From NCBI GenBank assembly GCA_020724465.1, contig DYGX01000013.1:68032-132031 (forward strand): a DNA stretch of 64,000 nucleotides. The letters run 5' to 3'. The translations under genes were made by a program, and so were the position numbers. The stretch is from Thermoflexus sp. Its GTDB lineage: Bacteria > Chloroflexota > Anaerolineae > Aggregatilineales > Aggregatilineaceae. This document shows positions 54,123 to 63,123 of the stretch, in pieces. Each line of letters begins with the position of its first letter. Position 1 is the first letter of the stretch. The notes beneath the pieces were generated by a model. It worked only from the letters and a program-made list of their open reading frames with translations. It searched no databases and was not told the DNA's origin.

Positions 54123-55016
54123 ATGAAACGCTGGCAGGCTGACCTGACGCTGGGCCTTATCGCGCTGATCTGGGGCTCGACCTTCGTCGTCGTCAAGAAC
54201 GCGCTCGACGCCGTCGGGCCGCTGACGTTCGTCGGCTTCCGCTTTGCGCTGGCAGCGGCGTTCCTGGCGATCCTCTTCCGGCGCCGGACGCGCACCCTGT
54301 CGCGCGCCGATCTGCGCGCCGGCGGCCTGATGGGCCTGTGGCTGACGCTGGGCTACGTGTTCCAGACCATCGGCCTGCAAACCACTACCAGCGCCAAGGC
54401 CGGGTTCATCACCGGGCTGAGCGTGGTGATTGTGCCAGCCCTGGCGACGCTGCTGCTGCGCCGCCCACCGGGGCGCGGGGCGCTGGCCGGAATCGTCGCC
54501 GCGACGGTCGGGCTGGCGCTGCTGACGCTGAACGCCGATCTCCGCGTGCAGAGCGGCGATCTGTGGGTGTTGGGCTGCGCGTTCGCCTTCGCGCTGCACA
54601 TCGTCACCGTGGCGCACTACACATCCCGTCACGACGCCGTGCGGCTCGCGCTGATCCAGATCGCGACCGTCGCCGTGCTGTCCACCACCGCCGCGTTCGT
54701 CTTCGAGACGCCGCGCCTGGACCTGCCGGTAGACACCTGGGCTGCCATCGCGTTTACCGGCGTGGTGGCGACCGCGCTGGTCTTCAGCCTGCAGGTCTAC
54801 GTCCAGCGTTTCACCACGCCGACGCACACCGCGCTGCTGTTCAGCCTGGAGCCGGTCTTCGCCGCGCTGTTCGGCTGGTGGTGGGCCGGCGAGGTACTCG
54901 GCACCAAAGAGTTGATCGGCTGTGGGCTGATCCTGCTGGGGATGATCATGGCCGAGCTGGGCGACGGCGCCGAAGTCGAGCCGGTCGAGCGCCCGCTCAC
55001 CGCGCCGCAGCCCTGA
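54123..55016 (+). CDS. EamA/DMT-family membrane transporter
   Basis: 297 residues from the ATG at 54123 (MKRWQADLTLGLIALIWGST), 14 bp after the dehydrogenase stop. Ten membrane helices in two EamA repeats (FVVVKNALDAVGPLTFVGFR early, FTTPTHTALLFSLEPVFAAL late). Presumably exports a metabolite linked to the preceding enzymes. The next 212 bp hold no gene that I can see, only a weak TACACT-type promoter near 55169. Confidence 0.9.
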   Translation: MKRWQADLTLGLIALIWGSTFVVVKNALDAVGPLTFVGFRFALAAAFLAILFRRRTRTLSRADLRAGGLMGLWLTLGYVFQTIGLQTTTSAKAGFITGLSVVIVPALATLLLRRPPGRGALAGIVAATVGLALLTLNADLRVQSGDLWVLGCAFAFALHIVTVAHYTSRHDAVRLALIQIATVAVLSTTAAFVFETPRLDLPVDTWAAIAFTGVVATALVFSLQVYVQRFTTPTHTALLFSLEPVFAALFGWWWAGEVLGTKELIGCGLILLGMIMAELGDGAEVEPVERPLTAPQP

Positions 55017-55228
55017 CCCGCTCCACCCCCGGCCCGGCGCCCCCTTCTCGCACGCCCTCTCCGTCGCCCCTGGCTGTCCTTCGCCGTGCGCCACAGCGGC
55101 CCGCTCGTAGTGCAATCCGCAGGCGCGAATAATGACAATCGACCGTGACGGGGCCAGACCCGCGCCGGTACACTTAAGATGAACTCAAAACACCACATGT
55201 TAAAGCTTAAGGATTTCAAGGAAACCCC

Positions 55229-56782
55229 ATGTCGCAAGAAGACCCACGTGTTCTGGAGCTGCGCGCCATCCGCGAAAAAGCACGGCTTGGCGGCGGCGAA
55301 GAACGCATCGCCAAACAGCACGAAAAAGGCAAGCTGACCGCGCGCGAGCGCCTCAACCTGCTGCTGGACCCCGGCACGTTCAACGAGCTGGAGCCGTTCA
55401 TCACCCATCAGGGGGATGAGATGGGCATCGCCACCGAGAAGTATCTGGGCGAAGGCGTGATCACCGGCTACGGCCAGATCAACGGGCGGACGGTCTACGT
55501 CTACGCGCAGGATTTCACCGTCTACGGCGGCACGCTCAGCGAGATGCAGAGCCACAAGATCTGCCGCGTGATGGACCTGGCCGTGCGCAACGGCACGCCC
55601 ATCATCGGCCTGATCGACTCCGGCGGGGCGCGCATTCAGGAGGGTGTCAAGAGTCTGGGCGGCTATGCCGAGATCTTCCGCCGCAACGCGCAGTATTCGG
55701 GCGTCATCCCGCAGATCAGCGTCATGCTCGGCCCGTGCGCGGGCGGCGCGGCGTACTCGCCCGCCCTGACCGACGTGATCATCATGGTGCGCGGCCAGTC
55801 GTTCATGTTCCTGACCGGCCCGCAGGTGATCAAGACCGTCACCGGCGAGGAGATCGACAACGAGCATCTCGGCGGCGCGGAAGTGCACACCGCGATCAGC
55901 GGCACGGCGACGTTCGCCACCACCACCGAGCAGGAAGCCCTCGAGCTGTGCCGGACGGTCCTCAGCTATCTGCCGTCCAACAACGTCGAGAACCCGCCGT
56001 ATATCAACATCGGCGACGACCCGCTGCGCATGGACGACGAGCTGAACAGCATCGTCCCGCTCGACCCGTCCGAGCCGTACAGCATGCAAGAGGTGATCGC
56101 GCGCGTGGTCGATCGAGGGACGTTTCTTGAGTTCCAGCCCACCTGGGCGCGCAACGCGATCATCGGCCTGGCGCGCATCGGCGGGCACACGGTCGGGATC
56201 GTCTCGCAGGAGCCGAGCATCATGGCCGGGGTGATCGACATCGACGCCGCGGACAAGATCACACGCTTTGTGCGCATGTGCGACTGCTTCAACATCCCGC
56301 TGGTCACCTTCGTGGATTCACCCGGCTTCTTGCCCGGCGTCGATCAGGAGCATCGCGGCATTATCCGCCACGGCGCGAAAGTCCTCTACGCCTACTCAGA
56401 AGCGACCGTCCCTAAGATCAGCGTCATCACGCGCAAGGCCTACGGCGGCGCATACGTGGTGATGAGCAGCAAGTACCTGGGCACGGATGTCAACTATGCC
56501 TGGCCGAGCGCCGAGATCGCCGTGATGGGCGCGGAGGGGGCGGTGAATATCCTGTTCCGCAAGGAGATCAGCCAGGCACCGGACCCCGACGCCGAGCGCG
56601 CGCGGCTGGCCGAGGAATATCGCCGCAACTTCAACAACCCGTACCACGCCGCCAGTGCGGGCTATGTCGACGACATCATCGAGCCGCGCGAAACGCGCCC
56701 GAAGCTGATCGCCTCGCTGACGGCGCTGCAAGACAAGTACTCGCCCGCGCCGCCACGTAAGCACGGCAACATCCCGGTCTAG
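55229..56782 (+). CDS. mmdA: Acyl-CoA decarboxylase/carboxylase carboxyltransferase subunit
   Basis: 517 residues. KLTARERLNLLLDPGTFNEL, DSGGARIQEGVKSLGGYAEI, GPCAGGAAYSPALTDVIIMV, PGFLPGVDQEHRGIIRHGAK, RKAYGGAYVVMSSKYLGTD. This is the biotin-dependent carboxyltransferase family (PccB/MmdA). The genes after it (gamma, biotin carrier, membrane beta) make it part of a Na+-pumping decarboxylase, most likely of methylmalonyl-CoA to propionyl-CoA. AAGGA precedes the ATG. Confidence 0.93.
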   Translation: MSQEDPRVLELRAIREKARLGGGEERIAKQHEKGKLTARERLNLLLDPGTFNELEPFITHQGDEMGIATEKYLGEGVITGYGQINGRTVYVYAQDFTVYGGTLSEMQSHKICRVMDLAVRNGTPIIGLIDSGGARIQEGVKSLGGYAEIFRRNAQYSGVIPQISVMLGPCAGGAAYSPALTDVIIMVRGQSFMFLTGPQVIKTVTGEEIDNEHLGGAEVHTAISGTATFATTTEQEALELCRTVLSYLPSNNVENPPYINIGDDPLRMDDELNSIVPLDPSEPYSMQEVIARVVDRGTFLEFQPTWARNAIIGLARIGGHTVGIVSQEPSIMAGVIDIDAADKITRFVRMCDCFNIPLVTFVDSPGFLPGVDQEHRGIIRHGAKVLYAYSEATVPKISVITRKAYGGAYVVMSSKYLGTDVNYAWPSAEIAVMGAEGAVNILFRKEISQAPDPDAERARLAEEYRRNFNNPYHAASAGYVDDIIEPRETRPKLIASLTALQDKYSPAPPRKHGNIPV

Positions 56783-56798
56783 CGCCAAAGGACGGGCC

Positions 56799-57140
56799 AT
56801 GATGGGCGAAAACCTGATCACCGCGCTTGAAATCACCGTCGTCGGCATGGGGCTGGTCTTCGGCGCGATCGCGCTGCTGTGGGGGGTGATGTCCCTGCTG
56901 GTGCGCGCCACCGCCGACCGTCCGGAGAGCGCGCCCGAAGCACCCCATCCGACCGGCGACGTGCTTGAACGACAGAAACGCGCTGCTGCCGTGGCGGTAG
57001 CCGCCGCGCTGCTGCGCGAGCAGCAGGCTCAGCCGCATGAGTTTCCCGTGCCGCCCACGCCGATTGTCAGCGCCTGGCAGGCGGTGATGCGCGCGCGGCT
57101 GCTACAGCAGAAAGGACCCAGGCAGGATCCGAGACGATGA
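56799..57140 (+). CDS. Small membrane subunit of the Na+-translocating decarboxylase (OadG/MmdD type)
   Basis: 113 residues; an alternative start is 56802. One membrane helix (ITVVGMGLVFGAIALLWGVM) with the GMGxVF motif of OadG, a Pro-rich linker and a basic C-terminal helix. It holds the decarboxylase and membrane parts together. It overlaps the next gene by 4 bp. Confidence 0.85.
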   Translation: MMGENLITALEITVVGMGLVFGAIALLWGVMSLLVRATADRPESAPEAPHPTGDVLERQKRAAAVAVAAALLREQQAQPHEFPVPPTPIVSAWQAVMRARLLQQKGPRQDPRR

Positions 57141-57595
57141 AAGTGACTGTCACGATTGATGACGAGCAGTTTGAAGTCCAGATCGCCGATCTGTACGCGC
57201 GGCCCATCGTGGCCGAAGTCGACGGCCAGCGGTATGAGGTCTGGCTGAACGAAACGCCGGTGGCGCGCCCGGTGTCTTCCACACCGGCAGCCGGCACCGC
57301 CATCCCAGCGCCATCAGCCACGGCCCGGCCCGCGGCTGCACCCGCCGCCCCCGCTGCGGATGCACCCCCCGCCGCAAGCTCCAGCCGCATTCTCGCGCCC
57401 ATCCCCGGTGTGATCGTCGCGATCTCGGTCCAGCCGGGCGACACAGTCGAACCCGGCCAGCAGGTCTGCATCCTGGAAGCGATGAAGATGAAGAACATCA
57501 TCCGCGCCCCCCGCAGCGGGACAATCGGCGCGATCCGCGTCAGCCCCGGCCAGCATGTCCGCCACCACGACGTGCTGATCGAGTACGCGGACTGA
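57137..57595 (+). CDS. Biotin carrier subunit of the decarboxylase
   Basis: 152 residues. A N-terminal about 45-residue domain, an Ala/Pro linker (about 60-80) and the biotinyl domain starting ILAPIPGVIVAISVQPGDTV, with the biotin lysine in CILEAMKMKNII. The carrier shuttles CO2 between MmdA and the membrane subunit. Confidence 0.93.
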   Translation: MKVTVTIDDEQFEVQIADLYARPIVAEVDGQRYEVWLNETPVARPVSSTPAAGTAIPAPSATARPAAAPAAPAADAPPAASSSRILAPIPGVIVAISVQPGDTVEPGQQVCILEAMKMKNIIRAPRSGTIGAIRVSPGQHVRHHDVLIEYAD

Positions 57596-57618
57596 GTGAG
57601 GCGCGAGGGGCGAACGCC

Positions 57619-58746
57619 ATGTTCTCATCCGACCTCTGGCCCGAACTCAGCAAGGGGCTTGCCAATTTCACGCCCGGCAACGCGGTGATGATCGCCGCCG
57701 GGCTGGTGCTGATCGCGCTGGCGGTGCTCAAGGAATACGAGCCGGTGCTGCTGTTGCCGATCGGCTTTGGCTGTATTCTGGCGAATATCCCGCTGACCGG
57801 CATGCTGGACGATCACGGGCTGTTCGGCGTGCTGTACAACGCCGGGATCAGCAACGAGCTATTCCCGCTGCTGATCTTCGTCGGCGTCGGCGCGATGATC
57901 GACTTCAGCCCGCTGCTGTCGCAGCCCAAGCTGGTGCTGCTCGGCGCGGCGGGGCAGTTCGGCATCTTCGGCACGCTGATCCTCGCCACGCTGCTCAGGT
58001 TCCCGCTCAACGAGGCGGCCTCGATCGGCGTCATCGGCGCCATCGACGGGCCAACGTCGATCTATGTGGCGACCAAACTCGCGCCCGATCTGTTGGCCCC
58101 AATCGCGGTGGCGGCCTATTCGTACATGTCGCTGGTGCCGATCATCCAGCCGCCGGTGATGAAGCTGCTCACCACGCGCCAGGAACGCCGCATCCGCATG
58201 GAGTACGCGCCGCGCCCCGTCTCGCGCCGCGCGCTGATCCTGTTCCCGATCGTGGTCACGCTGGTGATCGGGCTGCTGGTGCCGGACGCCACGCCGCTGA
58301 TCAGCATGTTGATGCTCGGCAATCTGCTGCGCGAGAGCCGCGTCGTGGAGCGGCTGACCCGCGCCGCCGAGAACGAGATCATCAACGTCGCGACGCTGTT
58401 CCTGGGGCTGACGGTCGGCTCGACCATGACCGCCGCCAGCTTCCTGCGGCTGGACACGATCCAGATCCTGATCCTGGGGCTGCTGGCCTTTGTGCTCGAC
58501 ACGGCGGCCGGGCTGCTGTTCGGCAAGCTGATGGCGCGCGTCAGCGGCGGCAAGATCAACCCGCTGATCGGCGCGGCGGGGATCAGCGCGTTCCCGATGG
58601 CCGGGCGGCTGGCGGCGCAGGTCGCGCAGGACGAAGACTTCGAGAACTTCATCCTGATGCACGCCATGGGCGCCAACACCGCCGGGCAGCTCGGAAGCGT
58701 CATGGCCGGCGGCGTGCTGCTGGCGCTGGTGACGGCGATGATGTAG
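57619..58746 (+). CDS. Na+-translocating decarboxylase beta subunit (OadB/MmdB/GcdB)
   Basis: 375 residues with about ten helices. Contains the invariant GVIGAIDGPTSIYVATKLAP (Asp in the Na+ channel) and PIAVAAYSYMSLVPIIQPPV, plus NPLIGAAGISAFPMAGRLAA and HAMGANTAGQLGSVMAGGVL. It decarboxylates carboxybiotin and pumps Na+ outward. It completes the four-gene operon. Confidence 0.95.
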   Translation: MFSSDLWPELSKGLANFTPGNAVMIAAGLVLIALAVLKEYEPVLLLPIGFGCILANIPLTGMLDDHGLFGVLYNAGISNELFPLLIFVGVGAMIDFSPLLSQPKLVLLGAAGQFGIFGTLILATLLRFPLNEAASIGVIGAIDGPTSIYVATKLAPDLLAPIAVAAYSYMSLVPIIQPPVMKLLTTRQERRIRMEYAPRPVSRRALILFPIVVTLVIGLLVPDATPLISMLMLGNLLRESRVVERLTRAAENEIINVATLFLGLTVGSTMTAASFLRLDTIQILILGLLAFVLDTAAGLLFGKLMARVSGGKINPLIGAAGISAFPMAGRLAAQVAQDEDFENFILMHAMGANTAGQLGSVMAGGVLLALVTAMM

Positions 58747-58768
58747 CACGCGAATGCCTGGAAAGAAA

Positions 58769-58798
58769 CAGGGCGCGTCCTGACTGGGATGCGCCCTG
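58769..58798. terminator. Hairpin after the decarboxylase operon
   Basis: CAGGGCGC (58769-58776) and GCGCCCTG (58791-58798) flank a 14-nt loop between convergent genes. Confidence 0.6.
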
Positions 58799-58819
58799 CT
58801 CGTCTATGACGATGAGAAG

Positions 58820-59644
58820 CTACGCGGCGGTTTCGAGCGCGAAGAACGACTCGAGCACAGCGTCAAGCTGTTCCAGGCGCGGGCTAAAGCTCTCCGGCGG
58901 CGCCGCGTTGATGTGCGCGATGCTCTCGGTGAAGTACGCGTTCAGTTCGGCGATGAACGCGTCATAGTCGAAATCCGCAGGGTAGTCCGCCGGGAAGCCC
59001 TCGATCGTGACCGGGAAGACCATCGAGACATAATGCGCGCCGTCCACGCTGAAGCCCTGGAACGTGTACAGAAACTCTGAGGCGAGGAACGGCGAGACAT
59101 CCTGCCGGTAGACGGTCACGTAGCTGATGCCTGTCAGCGCGCCCGTCTCGACATACTGCGCCCGCGCGCGGATCACCTGCCCCGCCGGGTAGACCGGCAA
59201 AAAGGGCAGCATATGTGTTCGCAGATCGTCATTGACCTGCATGTACTCGGCCAGATCGGGGCGCCCGGCCAGCAGCGCCTGAAGCTGCTCGACCTGCTGC
59301 TGCGACCAGTCATACGCGGCGATATCTGCCAGCCGGTAAACCGATACCGAGCCGGCGTGCTTCCGGTCGCTGCCAGGATAGCCCATTTCATCAATCGGGA
59401 TTTCATCCCAGGGAATCGGTTCAAACAGCGCGAACTCGACACGCGGCGGCTGCGGCCCGCCCGGCGCTTCGAGGTCAACCGGATCGCCTTCGTATGCAAT
59501 CACCGACGCGCCGCTGGCCAGCGACGCGTCCCAGCTCAGGCCAAAGCCGTCGAAAATCACGGTGTGCGTTGTTCCATCCTGAGCGAAGGCCGGAGTTGCG
59601 CCCAACGCCAGAACAAGCAGAAATGCGATCAAGCGCGCTTTCAT
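58820..59644 (-). CDS. Secreted protein of unknown function
   Basis: 274 residues from the ATG at 59644 (GGAG upstream). Clear signal peptide MKARLIAFLLVLALGATPAFAQ. The mature part has many aromatic and acidic residues (VIFDGFGLSWDASLA, TVYRQDVSPFLASEFLYTFQ, HYVSMVFPVTIEGFPADYP). No known domain is recognised; no Cys in the mature protein. It lies between the decarboxylase and the Liv operon, on the same strand as livM but 152 bp downstream. Confidence 0.8.
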   Translation of the reverse strand: MKARLIAFLLVLALGATPAFAQDGTTHTVIFDGFGLSWDASLASGASVIAYEGDPVDLEAPGGPQPPRVEFALFEPIPWDEIPIDEMGYPGSDRKHAGSVSVYRLADIAAYDWSQQQVEQLQALLAGRPDLAEYMQVNDDLRTHMLPFLPVYPAGQVIRARAQYVETGALTGISYVTVYRQDVSPFLASEFLYTFQGFSVDGAHYVSMVFPVTIEGFPADYPADFDYDAFIAELNAYFTESIAHINAAPPESFSPRLEQLDAVLESFFALETAA

Positions 59645-59769
59645 GGTGATCTCCTTGCGAGCCGTGAAACCTCTCGTAGTATAAAGCCGCCCGCCGCGCG
59701 CAAACCAACGCGCGCCCACCGCCCTTGCGTTTGGTGTCCGGCGCATGCGATACGCTCCAGCGCAAGTAA

Positions 59770-59792
59770 CCGGGCGAGGAACGCTCGCCCGG
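59770..59792 (-). terminator. Hairpin after livM
   Basis: CCGGGCGAG (59770-59778) and CTCGCCCGG (59784-59792) pair perfectly around 5 nt, 4 bp after the livM stop. The T-tract is weak. Confidence 0.6.
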
Positions 59793-59796
59793 CTGC

Positions 59797-61368
59797 TTAC
59801 GCTTCATGCCCGCCAGATGGCTCGGCTGTCTCGGCGCCTGCCGCACGCGCCGCGGCCTGGCGCGCCATGCGCCGCAGCCGGCGGTTGAACCACCAGCGGT
59901 TCCACGTCCCAACGATCCCATGCGGCAGCAGCATCACCACCAGCACAAACAGCATGCCCTGGAACAACTGCCACAGGTCGGCCACTTTGTAGACATACGT
60001 GTCGAGATCGGTCTCGGCGTAGATCGCCTGCGCGACCAGGGCCACGACGATCAACGCAGCCGCTGCCCCGGCGCCCGCCGCCAGCGTTACCGCCCGGCTG
60101 CCCGGATCGCGCCCCGCGCCCAGCGCCCGTGCCACGCCGCGCCGCAGCCCGCGCCGAAAGACGTAAAAGAACAGCGCGAAGCCGGCCACCCACAGCGCCT
60201 GCCACAGCGACAGTAGCCCGAACAGGCGCGTGCTGAAGGTAAACGTCTCCTCGCGCAGGTAGGTGCGCCCCAGTTCAAGACCCAGCGCCGCAACGACGGG
60301 GCCGGTCAGTGTCCCCACGCCGCCGATCAGCGTCAGCAGCAGCGGCTCGACCGTGTAGTTCAGGCTGAGCAACGTCGGATCGACGCGCTTGGCCGACCCC
60401 CACAGCACGAACAGAAGTCCGCTGAGCGTCGCCAGCACTCCGGCAAAAACCATCGTCAGCAGCTTGTAGTGAAACGCGTTGTAGCCAATCGCCCGCGCCC
60501 GCTGCTCGTTATCGCGCACGGCGACGATCACGCGGCCCACCGGCGAGTTGATGTAGCGCCGGATTGCCAGGAAGACCAGCGCGAAGAAGATGACCGTCAC
60601 GCGGTACATCGCCAGCCGGTTGCCGCCCGCCGTCGGCGTGGGATTGAGCGCGTCCGGGATCAGATCGCGAAACGGCAGGCCGTCCTCGGCCCCGGTGAGC
60701 GCGCGCAGCGTGCCGCTTTTCGCCAGCACCCAGAAGACCTCCGCCAGGGCCAGCGTGAACATCGCGAAATACACGCCCCGCAGCCGCAGGGTCACCGCGC
60801 CGGACAGCAGGCTCAGCGCCACGCTGAGCAGCACCGCCACGCCGAATCCCTGATAGACCGAGACACCCCCGCTGCCCGGCAGCAGAAGGTATAGCAGCGC
60901 CGCGCCAACCAGCGCAGCCAGCGCCAGCCGCCGCCAGGGGATGCGCGCCAGCGCCCCAATGACCACCACCAGCGCGGCAAACCCGGCCAGGACGGGCCAG
61001 CGCGCGCCCGGCTCGTATTCGCGCATGAGGATAAACGTGGTGTAGCCGCCGATGCCGAAAAACAGCGCGTGCCCGAAGGAAATGATCCCGCCAAAGCCGA
61101 ACAGCACGTTGTAGCTCATCGCCAGGCAGGCAATCAGCAGCGTCTGGGCCATCACGCTCTGCCAGAAGACGGACCCGCCGGTCGGCCGTTGGGGCATCAC
61201 CTCGGAGTCAGTCAGATCGGCGACGAGGTACGGGAAGCGCCACAGCAGCACGAAGAACAGCGCATAGAACCAGTTTTCCAGCACCAGCCGCACCAGACCG
61301 GCGGCCAGCTTGCGCCCGGTCGGGTTTTCGATCCGCTCTACGCGGCGGTAGACGGCGCGCTCGATCAT
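59797..61368 (-). CDS. livM: Branched-chain amino acid ABC permease (LivM type) with extra segments
   Basis: 523 residues, against about 320-420 normally. Core motifs: YNVLFGFGGIISFGHALFFG, LRGVYFAMFTLALAEVFWVL, AVRDNEQRARAIGYNAFHYK, LLTLIGGVGTLTGPVVAALG. About 90 residues (two extra helices and a basic stretch, FFYVFRRGLRRGVARALG) are inserted before the usual end (LWQLFQGMLFVLVVMLLPHG), and a short extra helix lies near residues 135-165. It overlaps livH by 4 bp. Confidence 0.92.
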   Translation of the reverse strand: MIERAVYRRVERIENPTGRKLAAGLVRLVLENWFYALFFVLLWRFPYLVADLTDSEVMPQRPTGGSVFWQSVMAQTLLIACLAMSYNVLFGFGGIISFGHALFFGIGGYTTFILMREYEPGARWPVLAGFAALVVVIGALARIPWRRLALAALVGAALLYLLLPGSGGVSVYQGFGVAVLLSVALSLLSGAVTLRLRGVYFAMFTLALAEVFWVLAKSGTLRALTGAEDGLPFRDLIPDALNPTPTAGGNRLAMYRVTVIFFALVFLAIRRYINSPVGRVIVAVRDNEQRARAIGYNAFHYKLLTMVFAGVLATLSGLLFVLWGSAKRVDPTLLSLNYTVEPLLLTLIGGVGTLTGPVVAALGLELGRTYLREETFTFSTRLFGLLSLWQALWVAGFALFFYVFRRGLRRGVARALGAGRDPGSRAVTLAAGAGAAAALIVVALVAQAIYAETDLDTYVYKVADLWQLFQGMLFVLVVMLLPHGIVGTWNRWWFNRRLRRMARQAAARAAGAETAEPSGGHEA

Positions 61369-62366
61369 GATTCCTCCCGGCCGAACAGGCCGCTCGGCTG
61401 AACCAGCAGCACGACGATCATCAGGAACAGGATCGACGTCTCGGCCAGCACCGGCGCGTCGAAATGCTTGAGCGACATCTGCTCGGCGACCGCGCGCGTC
61501 AGCCCGACGATGAAGCTGGCGACCGCCGTCCCCTCATAGCTGCCCATCCCGCCGATCACCACCACCACAATCGCCAGGATCAGGAACTGGTTGCCCAGGT
61601 CGAGCGTCGCGCCCTGGTAAGGCACCAGCACGATCCCGGCCAGGCCGGCCAGCACCGCGCCGAGCACGAAGACGAACGTAAACACGCGCCGCACGTTGAT
61701 GCCCAGCGCCTGAACCATCTCGGCGTCCTGCACCCCGGCGCGGATGATGATCCCCAGCCGCGTGCGGTTGAGCAGCAGCCCGACCGCGACCATGATCACC
61801 AGCCCCAGCCCGATAATGAACAGCCGGTAGATGCTCAGGCTCTGGCCGAACAGGTAGAACGTCCCGCGGAACAACTCCGGCGGGGCGAGCGGCTGCTTGG
61901 GCTGCGGCCCGTAGATGCGCTGCACCAGATCGAGCAGAATCGCGCCCAGGCCGAACGTCAGCACGATCTGGAACACGGGCCGCGCGTACAGCGGCCGGAT
62001 CAGCCCGGTCTCAATCACCGCACCCAGCAGTCCCACGCTGACCACCGCCGCGCCCACTGCCGCCAGGAAACTGTACGTGCTGCTCAACTCGACCGACTGG
62101 TAGGTCGCGTAGCCGATGTACGCCCCCACCAGCACAAACGCACCCTGCGCGAAGTTCAGCACATCGAGCAGGCCGAAAATCAGCGACAGCCCCGACGCCA
62201 CCAGGAAAATCAGCATGGAGAGCATCAGGCCGCGAAACAGCGTCTGGCCGGCGGTGTTGCCGCCAAAGTCGATCAGGCTGATCAGCACCAGAAAGGCCAG
62301 ATAGGCCGCCACCAAAGCCCACGAGCGCCGATAGCGCGGCGTCAGGCGAGCAAAATAGCCGGGCAT
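61365..62366 (-). CDS. livH: Branched-chain amino acid ABC permease (LivH type)
   Basis: 333 residues, about eight helices. LIFGLLDVLNFAQGAFVLVG is the family signature, followed by FGLGAILLDLVQRIYGPQPK, GVQDAEMVQALGINVRRVFT and VVVIGGMGSYEGTAVASFIV. Coupled to livM by a 4-bp overlap and 13 bp after livF. Confidence 0.94.
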   Translation of the reverse strand: MPGYFARLTPRYRRSWALVAAYLAFLVLISLIDFGGNTAGQTLFRGLMLSMLIFLVASGLSLIFGLLDVLNFAQGAFVLVGAYIGYATYQSVELSSTYSFLAAVGAAVVSVGLLGAVIETGLIRPLYARPVFQIVLTFGLGAILLDLVQRIYGPQPKQPLAPPELFRGTFYLFGQSLSIYRLFIIGLGLVIMVAVGLLLNRTRLGIIIRAGVQDAEMVQALGINVRRVFTFVFVLGAVLAGLAGIVLVPYQGATLDLGNQFLILAIVVVVIGGMGSYEGTAVASFIVGLTRAVAEQMSLKHFDAPVLAETSILFLMIVVLLVQPSGLFGREES

Positions 62367-62379
62367 CCCGTCTCCTTTC

Positions 62380-63123
62380 CTACGCCACGCCCAGATAGGT
62401 CTTGATCAACTGCTTGTCGCTGACCAGGTCCGCCATCCGCCCGGCGCGAACGGTCGCGCCCTCTTCGATGATGACGTAGTGCTCGGCCAGCCGGCTGGCA
62501 ACCTGAAAGTTCTGCTCGACCAGCAGCACGGTCGTATGCGCCGACAGCCGGCGAATGGCGTCCATCATCTGCTCGATCAGCACCGGCGCCAGGCCCTCGC
62601 TTGGCTCGTCGATCAGCAGCAGCGCGTTGTCCGGCACAAGCGCCCGCGCAATCGCCAGCATCTGCTGCTGCCCGCCCGACAGATGCCCGCCCGGCAGGTC
62701 GTATAGCCGGTGCAGGTCCGGGAACAGGCCGAAGATCAGATCGGCCTTGCGCGCCAGATCGCCCTTCTGGCGCTCGGCGATCTGCAGGTTCTGGCCCACA
62801 GTCAGGTCGCGGAAGATGATGCGCTTCTCCGGCACATAGCCGATTCCGCGCTGCGCGATCTGGTGCGGGCGCAGGCGGTGAATCGACTGCCCGGCGAAGC
62901 GGATCTGCCCGGCGCGCGGCGGGTTGAGGCCCATGATGCTGCGCAAGGTGGTCGTTTTGCCCGCGCCGTTGCGCCCCAGCAGCACCGTGATGCTGCCGCG
63001 CGGGACCTGCACCGACACGCCCTGCAGGATGTGAAATTCGCCGATGAAGGTGTGGATCTGCTCCACGTCCAGCAGCGGGGGCGCGCCGGCGCCGTGGTTC
63101 GGAGCTGCGGCGGGACCGGTCAT
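62380..63123 (-). CDS. livF: Branched-chain amino acid ABC ATPase (LivF type)
   Basis: 247 residues. Walker A GRNGAGKTTTLRSIMG, signature LSGGQQQMLAIARALVP, Walker B LLLIDEPSEGLAPV, H-loop VLLVEQNFQVASRL (Gln/Asn type usual for Liv). Overlaps livG by 4 bp. Confidence 0.94.
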   Translation of the reverse strand: MTGPAAAPNHGAGAPPLLDVEQIHTFIGEFHILQGVSVQVPRGSITVLLGRNGAGKTTTLRSIMGLNPPRAGQIRFAGQSIHRLRPHQIAQRGIGYVPEKRIIFRDLTVGQNLQIAERQKGDLARKADLIFGLFPDLHRLYDLPGGHLSGGQQQMLAIARALVPDNALLLIDEPSEGLAPVLIEQMMDAIRRLSAHTTVLLVEQNFQVASRLAEHYVIIEEGATVRAGRMADLVSDKQLIKTYLGVA

